Assembly: GCA_034698045.1 (NCBI GenBank)
Contig: JAQGAU010000858.1
Location: forward strand, 1 to 23,144
Origin: Paramacrobiotus richtersi
Taxonomy: Eukaryota; Tardigrada; Eutardigrada; Parachela; Macrobiotidae
Direction of reading: 5' to 3'
Length of the DNA: 23,144 bases
Shown: positions 1 through 10,800 of the stretch, piece by piece
How positions within the stretch are numbered: position 1 is the stretch's first letter
How the letters are laid out: every line of letters starts with the position of its first letter
The notes under the pieces: model-generated
What the model was told of the DNA's origin: nothing
Database searches by the model: none
What the model saw: only the letters and a program-made list of their open reading frames with translations
Translations under genes and position numbers: made by a program

Positions 1-2250
1 CCCGTTGCAGTTCTACACTAATACGTTGGTAAATGAACTCTTTCGATCGCTTTTCTCCGGTTTCCTGGCGGATCTTCCTTTAGTGCTGCATGTGAGTCCG
101 TGTATCCTACTGCAGATATATTATAACAGAAGAGAATGTAGCACAGGTGGCCACGTATTACTGTGTGAAATTTCGATTCGCGCTTCTGTTTACACCGGCA
201 ACTTTTGTTTTCACCGGAAACGACGTCCAAGGTCCTTCAGAAAAGCTGGTGTAGTGAGGTTATCTTTTACATAGAGAATTAGTTAAACATTTATGAAAAA
301 CACCGTCATGTCGAATACATAAATACAGACCGAGGCTGGACCTTAATGAATTAAGTGAATGCGCCACGGACTTATCGCATGACAATCATTCAGTGGATAA
401 CATTACATGTTCAGAAAATCATATTTGGTATTCTAATCACAGATTGAGATGAGGAGAGATTTGCATACGTATTAAGTGTGTACATGTACAATCAATAAAC
501 TGAGCAAAATGCTTGCTTTACAGTCGTGTTGTTTCGAGCGTACTCTCATCCGTACAAAAAAGGAGCAATGTTGGTTTTCAGAATAGCCTTCGTAATATTC
601 TGTGAAAGCAGCCTGCATAAAATCGCGTTTATAGACTATGTATACAACTCAGATATCCTAGGCGATATGAGTTGGTTTTTCAAGATGTCCATCTCACTTC
701 AAGGAAGACGTCTGCAGGTATACCGTAACGACAATTTGTGTACTCTGAACTTTTACGTGAGACCGCGAATGAGTGACGAAATATTTTGCTCATTTGTTTA
801 CAGCAGATCGTACATACAGTTCGATATCCATGTTTTCTGAATTTTTCCATGAACTGATTTTTCGTGTGTAGATAAAACCTAGATCGATGAGAAATCTGAC
901 GTAATACTGAGCAGCTCACGAGTCAGTAGGAATAATCCAAAGGTTGATTACCGCCATGATGTACTTGTACCTTAAAATTATGTATAGATTGACCAGTATT
1001 ACGGACTACCTAGTTTCGGGATTAGAAACAGCGTTTAATTAAATTAAAGAGCATTTAATGGCCTATTCCAGAATTTACAGATCTGACGAGAGATAAAGCA
1101 GCGAACTGTGGCAATTTTGAAGCTACCGCATGCGCCTGACATTACTAAACTGTCCTAATTATATGCCACTGTTCACTACAATCGAAAACAGGAAATATGG
1201 GATTTGTGAGCGAATTATTAAGCTATATGTATAAACAAAGTATACATAAATATAAGTGGTATAAGGACTCACTTGGTTTTGTCATGCTGCGTAACCAGAT
1301 CAAAAAGTCAAAAACTTTATTGACAACCTCCGAACGCTATGAGAAATCCGAACTATCGAAGAAGTCCAATTTTCATTGTCCAAGTTTTGCTAACAGTTTT
1401 ACTGACAGTTTCTTGCTGATATGCAAAATCATCGTATGTTGTCGTTTACGCTATAGCGGATATGGTTTTGTACATCAGGTGTGTCATGCGCTTTACTGTG
1501 TCCGTTAACCATATATTTTATATTTTTGGGTGAATGACAACTTTCTCTTTACGTTACGAAGTGCTAATGAGCTACAAAATCTCTCTTACCAAATGCTGAT
1601 CTTCTAGCCTGTGACCAGCAAGGCAAGCCTGCGAGTTAACGACCTTCTTCCGTATACGGCTGCTTTCTGTCAGCAAAGACGATTGTGATTGTCTGCCACT
1701 CACAAAACACTTGCATTTCCGCCGCTACCGTGCGTGTAAAACTATACGATGCCATGTGTATTAATTAGATTAAATTTGTTAACGTTGTTTACTCGGTTGC
1801 TCTCAGGACGTATGGACGGACGGTTGCCGATAAAGCTCTACATACTCTCTGGTGCTTCCTTGGACAAATACTTCGAGAGTTTGTTGGGAAGTCGATCTGA
1901 CATGGTAGTGATAATTATTATTAAATTTTGATACTCTCGCGAAGCCCAAGTTTATATAATCAGTTCATTTAATGTTGTGATCCACTTGAGAAATCGAACA
2001 ATAATGCACATCCACAGTTCACAAAGTACAATGCTAGATATCGTTCAGAATCAGTTCAGATAGACATCGTGCATCGTCCAAGTAAACAAATCACAATTAA
2101 AATCGAACATTCCAGTGCATGATAGACAACTGCTGGAATAAATACGCTTTACGCACGATCACCATCTTAACACTTATAACTGTTTTGTACATACCTGGTA
2201 CCATATACACGCTGCATGTGAACACAGTATTCTAAGTCTGGTTCTGACCG
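1..2250. other. AT-rich non-coding stretch
   Basis: No convincing gene is visible. The longest open frames (526-840 plus, 1197-1508 plus, 680-919 minus) lack protein-like composition, recognisable motifs or supporting splice partners. Isolated splice-like sites occur, for example CAG|GTATAC near 718 and TTTACAG near 803, but they do not join into a frame. I read this as intergenic or intronic DNA. The final bases (2232-2250) are only the tail of an alternative frame of the neighbouring minus-strand exon. Confidence 0.5.
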
Positions 2251-2820
2251 TCAATTTTCTTCTTCTTCTTCGTAGTCGCCAGCTCCAGCATTGTTGTTGT
2301 TACCTGGTGTACCCGCGGATCCTTGGCGTGCTCCAGCATTGTTGTAATTACCAGGTGTAACCTCGTATCCCTGATGTGCTCCAGGGTTGTTGTAGTTACC
2401 ATTTGTACGCGTGTATCCCTGGAGCACTCCTGCACTGATGTAGTTCCCGTGCGAACCTGCGTATCCCGGGTACGCACCAGTGTAACTGCACCGTAGCCGG
2501 CGGATGCCCCCAGATAGTCCAGGCAGCAGTGGCACTTGATCACCGACGTTCGCTGGAAAGAATACCTGCCTCCTGGAGCATGGAAGTTTCCGTTCTCGTG
2601 GCATTGACGGTCGCGTTCGCTTTGTCTTTTCCAGCAGGTGTATCCCTCCCGTTTGTTGCCGTAGGCCGTGTCCGAATAGAAGTTGCAGTTGGTGAGCTTA
2701 ATTCCGCCTATCAACATTCCCAAACGGCTCCCAGAACTCCCATCGTCCATACGGCTACCCGAACGTCCATTGTTGCTCGTTCCACCCGTGGCAAACAGTA
2801 CTCCTATTACTTGGGCATTC
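2251..2820 (-). CDS. Gly/Asn/Tyr-rich, cysteine-containing secreted-type protein (3' exon, frameshifted)
   Basis: I do not recognise the family. Reading leftward from a CTAG acceptor near 2821, the frame begins with a short hydrophobic run (AQVIGVLFA) that could be the end of a signal peptide. It continues through two degenerate units of the form (N/D)(N/D)GxSGSR(M/L). Next comes a cysteine module with spacing C..C..C..CxCC, including CHENGNFHAPGGRY, loosely like a von Willebrand C or fibronectin-I module. This frame runs to about 2480. There the sensible frame shifts by one base into 16-residue repeats of the type GNYNNAGARQG, ending in an acidic tail (DYEEEEEN) and a stop at 2251. The other frame also stays open to 2232 but becomes Thr/Arg-rich, ending in poly-Lys. 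Because 48 is a multiple of 3, repeats keep all frames open, so openness does not prove which is used. The start exon is not identified; it may lie beyond the transposon. This is either a living gene with a sequencing error or an early pseudogene. Confidence 0.5.
2283..2474 (-). repeat. Four tandem 48-bp repeats coding Gly/Asn-rich units
   Basis: Units start at 2283, 2331, 2379 and 2427, each beginning CTCC(A/T)G on the plus strand, with a partial fifth start (CACCAG) at 2475. On the minus strand each encodes 16 residues around the core GNYNN(A/P)GA. The leftmost pair is most similar and divergence grows to the right, so the array probably grew at the protein's C-terminal end. Confidence 0.9.
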
Positions 2821-3744
2821 CTAGTCTAGAGGCCTGCTCGGCTAGGCTTATAACTTGTGCAGTGCTAGGACCATAAATACCCAAGCTAGTGCCTTGTCTA
2901 GACCAAGGGAACACCTATTCCAGGGCAATAGTAACACCCGCCATTCATGGATCATAGATGGTCCATGAAATCATAAGGGTAGTTTTTCATGGACCTGATA
3001 TGGACATGGTCCAGTGAGTTACTGGGACACTGATTGCGCTATAAATGCACTACGTCTTGGGCTTCTGATCCTAGGGTAATTATGGTGCTGTTTTCTATCG
3101 GGAATTTCTGGACTATTATACTATATGGACATATGATTCAAATTTCCGGTTTCCGGTAACCTGTGTTTGTTATAATCCAGGATTTGAAAGACACTGCTAT
3201 AAAATGCCAAATTTAATAGAACCAGATCAAGTACTAGATTTACTGTTCGATTCAACCATGATAATAATTTTATGCTCTGCTCGTGCAAGAGCGCCTCAAA
3301 ACATTCACAACGTTAAACAGCGCATTAACTGTAAGTGATGTATGGAAAACAACTTTCGTCACAATTCACCAAACATGCCCAATTAATTGTTAACAAATGC
3401 CATAATATATGTATTTATATATTTCGATAAGAAAATCGTTAACAAAACTAATCAATGCCATCAAGGACAGAGCTGACAAATTCGAGTTCTTTGCCCGACT
3501 TCCCCGGATATTCCGCGCCTTTGTCGAATTTTTCGCCTGCGGTTCCTTCGCGGCGGCTGCAGTTTCAGATTTACCCATTTAACTCCCTGCAAAACAGCTA
3601 CGTCAGAGTAGTAACATCATTCAACATTTTGTTTCATTAATTTTTTGAAGTACGTTGCATTGTTCATTTAACCACTCTGTAACCTCTTTCTAAAATGCGT
3701 GTCAAACTCAGACGCGACACAAGTCAGAGTTTTACTTTCTACAA
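2821..3744. other. Non-coding flank between repeat-rich exon and transposon
   Basis: No gene is supported. It contains a perfect hairpin (2960-2995), several CTAG-rich words, and a 13-bp word at 2826-2838 that recurs inside the left subterminal region of the neighbouring transposon. The open frames at 3390-3640 on both strands look like chance frames. Confidence 0.5.
2960..2995. repeat. Perfect 11-bp inverted repeat (hairpin)
   Basis: GGTCCATGAAA at 2960-2970 pairs exactly with TTTCATGGACC at 2985-2995 across a 14-base loop. Related TGGTCCA and CATGGA words lie just outside it (2945-3012), giving a small cluster of the same word in both orientations. Function unknown. Confidence 0.8.
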
Positions 3745-3754
3745 CCCAGTGCAA
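3745..3754 (+). repeat. Left terminal inverted repeat
   Basis: CCCAGTGCAA is identical to the reverse complement of 13275-13284. The similar CCCCAGTGCGG at 3825-3835 lies 80 bp further in and may be a diverged internal copy. The flanking bases are ...CTACAA. Confidence 0.75.
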
Positions 3755-4016
3755 ACAATGACCTCTAAAAGTGCAACACCGGGCCTCGCTGATTGACCAC
3801 CCTGGGGCTTTTTTTTGACATTTCGCCCCAGTGCGGAGGCCTCTCCCGGGAAGCTCCCATTTAGTAGCAAAAGATGGTAACCGATGGCCTTGGTACAAAC
3901 CTCCACAGGCGTACTAGAGGCCTGCTTACGCTGCTACAGTTGCAGCGGAAGCCTGCAAGATGTAACAGGAGAGGCTTGTGAAGGTAGTCCGGATGGTCAG
4001 AAAGTTCACTCGCGAT
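3755..4016. repeat. Left subterminal repeat region
   Basis: A GC-rich block without a convincing gene. It holds AGGCCT at 3837-3842 and 3918-3923, variants GGGCCT, TGGCCT and AAGCCT, and a small hairpin in which GGGGC (3803-3807) pairs with GCCCC across a T-rich loop. In CACTA-type elements such regions bind the element's own DNA-binding protein. The open frames at 3668-3898 and 3884-4096 are judged chance frames in GC-rich DNA. Confidence 0.6.
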
Positions 4017-4026
4017 TTTATTTATT
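4017..4026 (-). terminator. Polyadenylation signal for the BEN gene
   Basis: On the minus strand the sequence reads AATAAATAAA, two overlapping AATAAA hexamers, about 265 bases past the BEN stop codon and in the gene's own direction. It lies just inside the element's subterminal region. No other AATAAA was noticed between it and the stop. Confidence 0.5.
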
Positions 4027-4291
4027 GCCGCAAAAACCAGGAAGAAGTCTCACAAATAGTTTCATATACAGTAGTCATTACTTAATCGACATCTAACCGA
4101 GTACCTACACAAAAAAATAGCAAAAAAAGATCAAAAATCCTCAGATCACGCGAGTTGCATCAATTTACATTCTGGAAGTAAGATCTGCTAGAAAAATCAT
4201 GAATGTATAAAGGAAATAATTTGAAGATACACCACACTGCAATCATTACGTATATAAGGACATCACAACATAAAAGTGACCAATGTGCCGG

Positions 4292-7200
4292 TTATTCCAT
4301 GGATTCGTTAATGTCGAGGACGGGGGTTGGCGCCCGAGCCTCCCCAGATGCACCGCCTGGATTTCCCCCTCCAAGTCGGAACTGTAGCTTGGCTTTTTCC
4401 AGCGCAGTGGTCACCTTCTTCCGGAACTCCCTGTCGTTGAGTTCATCCTTCCCTTTCCATGCCGACCAACGTTCCAGTGCATCTACACAGTAACAAATGA
4501 CCACCGGTGAGATCACATGCGGTAAGAAAACCGTTTTTAAAATTGGCTTTAATCCTGTGGGCATTTACTGACTTTGCACTAGTTTCAGTTTTTCGGGATC
4601 CAGAACATCTCGAGCAAGTTCGGAGTTTCCTAAACCGCGCTTTGTCAGCACTCCATACACCAAAGCATCCTCATCTCTAAAGACATGCACCAGTCCAGCC
4701 CGTACAGCATGTGCCACATGCGAATACTTCTTCATTGTTACCTGTAATTTAACAACCAAAATTTTATAACACAGACAACTACGTATTTCGAAAATGCTAT
4801 GTATCAAAGCATCCAGTCTGGTCTAGCTCATTCGCCCGCGCCTTAGTACTCGGCATACCGTGCAATAAACGATTATTTTAAATAAATTTTGTTCTACAAT
4901 CACTACCTTGGAACACGTGCAAACAACTTACAAAAAGTTCATCGTTGCCGCCTTTATCCCCCTTCGCTGCTTTAAACATGCGCTCCAGCGCCTTCATCTG
5001 CAATGAAAACGACGTATATCAGCAAAATATATGTAAAATCTCCCTGACAAATAACGAGTAGTAATTTAAAATATACAACTGGTTTCCTCTGCTAGAAAAA
5101 GACGCCAGAAATGTACGCAGCGTGCACTACTGTCAGGAAAAGTCACGGTAATGATTACTGTGGATCGAAATATTAGGCCTGCACAGGTAAATAATTAACA
5201 AACGGTTCAGAAAATCATCGAACGGTATCTTATTATTTTCGTTATTTCTGTACTGTTCTGTTAATTTTTTCTCTCTTATTTTATGCAACTGATTTGAATA
5301 TAATTTTTACTTGTTTTAACGCAAACTGAATAATACTACGACAAGATGCATTTAGAACCTGCCTTGTTGTCCAGTTCCAAGTTTTTGGAAGTCAGTTGGG
5401 CATTCTGCAAAACACAATTTTCCTCGGTCAGCGCTAATCTCAAAAAAAGAAGATTGTCTGAAGGCATTTAGGTTATTGTTGTTGTGTGCAAACTAATAAA
5501 GAACCGCTTGGATATTGTTTTCTCGGTCATGTTGTTATTTTCAAAGAAGATTATTTTAAGTACCATTAAAACTAGTTCAACGAATAGCCGTAGAGCGCTA
5601 CATGCGGATATTTCGATGGTTGTATCTCACGGCAAAAACGTGGCAAAAGCCTGGTGCAAGGGCACAAGGCACACCTCTAATAACTCTACGTCATGAAAAC
5701 TGCACATAAATAAAATCACAATCGTTTGTAAATGCTGCAAAAGCGACCTAACAAATAATAAAAAATGATTTTTGGTCAGCTTTTCATGCTCGTCAACTGA
5801 AAAGGTAACTAAGAGGGCATCTTCACCAGGTAATAAGTATAAAAAATGCATACCCATTGAACTGCACATTTAGCAATTTGCGCCCTGCGGTTATCTGTTG
5901 AACTGCATTTAACGGTACAATAATTCGATAATCTAGAATATTATTAAAGACAACAGGTATCTACAAGAAAACACGACACGGTATCTAATCTGCCACTGCA
6001 ATGGTATTTTCTCGTACCTGATCTTGAAGTTTGATCACCGATTTCTTAACGACGCGCAGTTCCTGAAAATATAAAACACGATAATGCACAGATAAGTTAC
6101 GTAAAAACGTAAAAATACAATGACGTTGTTGCAGCAGACGTTTCACAAACCATATGGTGTATAATAATTCTGTAACCGAATAAATGATAAAATCTCGCAA
6201 ATAAAACCGAATAAAATTTGATGGTGTTAATATTTGAATATCGTAATATTATGTTTTTGACTCATGGTGGTTTGTTACTCATACCAGTCATGCCAGATAC
6301 TACTTTTTATTGTTTGGAGGAAGTCTTACACTTTTTATCTCTTGCACAACCGCTTGAAAGGGTTCCAACTCGCGCACGGTCTGTGCAGCATGGGCCCTGT
6401 TGTCCAAATGAGTAGCTTGGTCTTGAGTTTCGCCAACAGCTTCGCTAACAACGGCACGTGGAAGCGGCACAGGCGGGCTATGGTCGCCTGTAAGGGTAGG
6501 CGCTGCTTGAACCATGGGGAGAGTGGTCACAGGCGTGGAGTGACGAACTATGCCAGCTCGAAAAGCACGTTCAGCGGGTTGGGCGTTGTTGCGTCCACTT
6601 GTAATCACTGTGCTGGGACAGCCGTTGACCGCGGTCTTGCCGTTCTTAGCAGCCTTCTTCTGGATATCACGTGCCTTCTGCGACGAAGTTTTGACAACAC
6701 GAAGTGCTTGAACCGTGGTCTTTAGTTCTCTCATTGTCAGGATTGCGGTGGTCTTCGTGCGGGCGGATAGCAACTCAGCTTCCAGATCGTTTGGTTGCGC
6801 CAGGTATCGCTTCTCCAGCGCCACAGCATCTCGATCTTTAAGTAATAAATTACGACGATATAAATTACAAGCAATTTATTAATTAATTTCCAGCAATACA
6901 TTAAAATAATTCGAAATAATGAATAACAAAATAGCAAAATAAATTACAGATAATTTCAGAAAAATAACAATCTAGCAAAATTCGTCAATACTGTTGAAGT
7001 ATATCGTCTTTAAAAAACTATCATATTATGCTATCTTAATGTATAACAAAACGTAATTCACGAGATCAACGTATAACGAAAGAAAAAACAAGAAACCGTA
7101 CACTGCTTTCAACACGCCTTTCATACAGGGCTGATCTAATTACGGAAACATCTCATTACGAAAGAAAAATTTAGCACGTAAAAAAACCGAGATCACATAC

Positions 7201-7396
7201 CTTGATCGAGTCGGACAATCAGACAGGGTATCCATTTCTCTATCCCGCTGTTAGTACTCCACAGTCCTTCGCAAATATTTCCGTCTTGCACGGCGAGCTT
7301 GAGATGGTCCCATTGACGCAGTCGTACGAAATCCAAGGTTCCACATTTGGGTGTTCGGTCCAGAAGCCAATACACAATGGCGGAAACATGAGCCAT
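4292..7396 (-). CDS. BEN-domain, coiled-coil DNA-binding protein encoded by the transposon
   Basis: Seven exons on the minus strand: 7396-7201, 6835-6330, 6062-6018, 5404-5363, 4997-4932, 4741-4573 and 4482-4292. They total 1,215 nt (404 aa plus stop) and every junction keeps phase. The ATG at 7396 is the first in frame after an upstream TGA. Residues 1-80 (MAHVSAIVYWLLDRT... WIPCLIVRLDQD) look like a beta-rich Tudor-like module. Residues 85-225 are a low-complexity linker. Residues 225-285 form a Leu/Lys/Glu coiled coil built from three micro-exons of 45, 42 and 66 nt, all phase 0. Residues 290-385 match a BEN domain: FRDEDALVYGVLT, ELARDVLDPEKLKLVQ, then a helical REFRKKVTTALEKAK stretch. 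BEN domains bind DNA sequence-specifically or recruit chromatin factors. Intron 4 seems to use a GC donor (AAG|GCAGGT at 5362-5361), because the nearby GT site would bring a stop into frame. It diverges from the transposase gene, which suggests a joint role in transposition. BEN identification is by pattern only. Confidence 0.75.
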
Positions 7397-7886
7397 GACA
7401 GTTAGACAGGTTAGTCACAACAGGATAACAACAGTCAAAGACTCAGAGATCCAGAAAACCAGAATATCCAAATATCAACATTAGCGAAAACGTTGCAAGT
7501 AACAAAACTACAAAGCCTCGGGAACACTTGTACAGCTAAAATGAGCGCAACTCACTCCCGCAGTCACTACAATTTTGGCGGGCTACTCAGTTGCACATAC
7601 GTTTGATTTGACGCATCGACTCACGATGACCCGGCACCGACACGACGCACAGTGATTCGAGCCAACTGCGATTTAGCACAGCAAATCATCTCGGCCGGAT
7701 AATACTTATGTCAGCACTAATTAACATGAAAAAATGAGTTATCATTAAAAATAAAGCCACATGGGGGAGCTCATTATATGATACTATGTATTTATAAATA
7801 TGGTTTTTTGCTCTTTTTTTGAGTGTTTGTCGATTGTGTAGCTTTCTCAATAATACTTGCTGATTAAAAGTATTCATAAATCAATT
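7397..7886. promoter_or_regulatory. Shared divergent promoter spacer between BEN and transposase genes
   Basis: The two start codons are 490 bases apart and point away from each other, so both promoters must lie here. TTTATAAAT near 7791-7799 is a possible TATA box for the transposase gene about 90 bases before its ATG. No clear TATA box is seen on the BEN side. The middle (7540-7690) is GC-richer and may hold initiator or binding sites. No gene is seen in the spacer; the frame at 7686-7877 minus is judged chance. Confidence 0.5.
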
Positions 7887-10800
7887 ATGGAGGACGACGA
7901 AAAACACGACAATCTCCTAGAAACAGCGACGGCTTTTATCTGTACGATTTGTATGAAGAGTTTTGAATTGAGAAATTATCGTTACCGGGCAGATGCCAGG
8001 AAAACGGCAAGACGACATCTGAAAACGCATGTGGAAAATTCTGCAGCATTCAGTTATTCAGCGGTGGAAGCTGAAGAACCAATGCATGCCTCTGAACCTC
8101 CTGGGGCGGTTGCCACTGCAGACGAAAGTACTTTTAACCAAGCTTCAGAAGCTGTAACGGTACACCCCGAGTCTTGCCCTTCAGCACTGTTTGGACTGAT
8201 GTACTTGCGATTCGGATTCTCAGAAAGGGAAGCGGATGCAATCTTAAGACTGTTAAAACTTAAACTGGATTTCAAAGAAGTGAAAAATGCCAAAGATGTA
8301 ATGCAGTCAATCGGAGTCGCTGCCGCCACGGAGAGGGCTGCTTGTCGAACGTGTGAACGGGAAGGAACTGTAGACAACAACTGTTTCACATGCGCCTTTG
8401 ACTGGTTAGTAGCAATTATATAACACTGTTATTCTTAGGGAATTTATGGCTTGTTTATGGGAACTGGAAAACTCCTACAGTCTCTGTTATTTCCGCCATT
8501 GTGGTGATAATTTACAACTGCAGCAAACTCAATGATCTCATAACACGGTACTACTTACAATTAAATAAGTAATAGCAGCCGCCCAGAGCAGCTGCAAGTA
8601 ATGCACAGTACACGCATGTGGCCGTATACATCCGGCTTGTATGATAGTTTCATTATTGTGGTTATAGTTACTTGGTTAATTTTTATTTATTGGTTAGTTA
8701 ACTGTTGAACACCATGTACTATGGAAAAAAGTTTCTAATTAGACGCCGACTGTAACATACTGTCTTATCATAAGATTGCAGAGCTATATGCTACGAATTA
8801 ATTATGCTACTAACCGAAACGTTTGTTTTAGTAACGACGACCACGTTGAAAAATACATCACGGGCGATCTTGCACAACAGCTACTGAATATTTGTGATGG
8901 TAAGTACAAGGTGAAAGTAAGAAGCCTTACAGCTGCTGTTCTTAATAGTTCGCAGTTATTCGAGAAGTTGAAATGCTGGTTATGTACTGCATTTACTATC
9001 TTTAAACCGTCAGTTGGATAAACTGCGTTTTCAGTATGATAGTACATATTAAGTTTCATCGTTGTTTATAGGCGAAGATTTATTCAACTATGCTTCAGAA
9101 AACTTCAGAAAGCTGGGCACGATCTGCGACATAACGGACGGCAAAGCGTACCAACGAAACCAAGAAAAATTCCGTGTTGATCACAGCGTGGGCGCGGATG
9201 AAATTGTGTTTACTTTAATCCTCAGTACGGACGGAGTCAAGATATTTGAAAGCTCGGCACAAAGCTTGTGGCCGGTGTTCGCAACCGTGTGTGAGCTGCC
9301 TACCAACAAAAGATTTTTGAACGAAAAGATCGTTAATTATGCGCTCTGGCAAGGAGTAGGAAAACCGCCACTCAGCTGCATGATTCCTAACTTGATGAAA
9401 GAAGTAGAATCAATTAACGAGAACGGTTTGTTCATTAACTGTTCTTCCGGGCGTACGCGCATATATGTGACCGTTCCAGCTATTACTGGTGACCTGCAGG
9501 CACGGGCTTTCTATATGAATATGGTGGGGGTTGGCGGTGAACATTGCTGCGCAATCTGTGAGGCAGAAGGCTTACGAGTCCCAAAAGGAGGTGGCACTTG
9601 TCGCATCTTCCCGCACGGATCTGCATGCGTTCGGCGAACTAACGACTCGGTTCGGTTAAACGCTCAAACTGGAACAGATGACCAACCAGTAAGTTACTTT
9701 TTCGAATATATTTTTGTCCTTGAGGGCACAGTTCGTGTTGTAGGAGCAGCTTTAGTGGGTTCCGAATTTTACCGGTTTCTTTCAGCTCGCGCACTTATAG
9801 CTTGGCTGACTATGTGGATCTGGTATAGAAATGGATAATTGCTCTATTGTATTACTATTTCAATTTCACCCAACGGCGGCAAATGAAGGTGTATTAAAAT
9901 GTCGCCCTATTCAAAAAACCTTAGCTGTACTGTGCTTGTTAAACTTACAGTAAACTCAAAGAATTTAGCCGTTAACATATCGTTGGAAAGAGCCAGAAAT
10001 CTGCCACGTTCTGAGTCAGAAACAGCCAGTTTAGTTGCATAATGCACGTAGTGAATATTCGAAATTCTTGAGCGCTTATACTTTTTTATTTAGCAACGGA
10101 TTATACCTATCTTACTCGATCGGGTTAGAAGGCGAGAAATATTTTGCTCTTTCCAACGGTGCACGTAGCTTAAGCAAAGTTTATGGAGTCAAAGAGCACA
10201 GTACAGCCACGACCTTTTGAATATATGGCGATACAATGCACTTGTTTTCCGCAGCCATTAATGAAAAGGGGCAGAGAGTACGTGCACTGGTAATATATTC
10301 ATATAAGAAACACCTTCGGCTGCCGCCTCTGGGTTTCTTAATATTGTAAGATATTTATCGACCGAAGCGGAGCGAAGATCCTTTATACTCAACTCGAATA
10401 GATTTCGATGCCCGTCTGTCATCTGACGGTCGGTCGGTCATTGTTACTTTTTTACTGTTTATTTATCTAGTAATTATAATAATCCAACAAAACTGCTGAA
10501 CACATTACCGCCTATGCAATACTAAAGTTTACCATTTCGACCAGACTTAAGTCCCTGATGGGTTGTCTACCCCTGCGTTAAAATAACTAAAATAATAATC
10601 ATATAATAAACATATATAATACCACTTAATAAAAACTTCTTCCAGTCAGAATGTCACAATTCACTTTCATGGTTTAGAGCAAAGGATTTTGCGGCACACC
10701 ACCTATAATTGGACTGGGTCCGAGGTTCGATTTCGGATCAGGAATCCTGATTGACGCCATGCATGGAGTGTGTCTCGGTGTTGCGAAAGATTACACCACG

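Noticed and set aside
2529-2876. 115-aa plus-strand frame opposite the Gly/Asn-rich exon, starting MALDHRRSLERI
   Set aside because: It is the shadow of the minus-strand coding exon; the repeats and cysteine module make sense only on the minus strand.
3668-4096. Open frames on both strands in the left end of the transposon
   Set aside because: They lie in GC-rich subterminal repeats, have no motif or splice partner, and are explained by low stop-codon density.
5627-5869. 80-aa minus-strand frame inside a BEN intron (GEDALLVTFSVDEHEKL...)
   Set aside because: The BEN exons on either side already join in phase without it, and it lacks good flanking splice sites.
6264-6725. 153-aa plus-strand frame opposite BEN exon 2
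   Set aside because: It is antisense to a well-supported exon and has no recognisable features.
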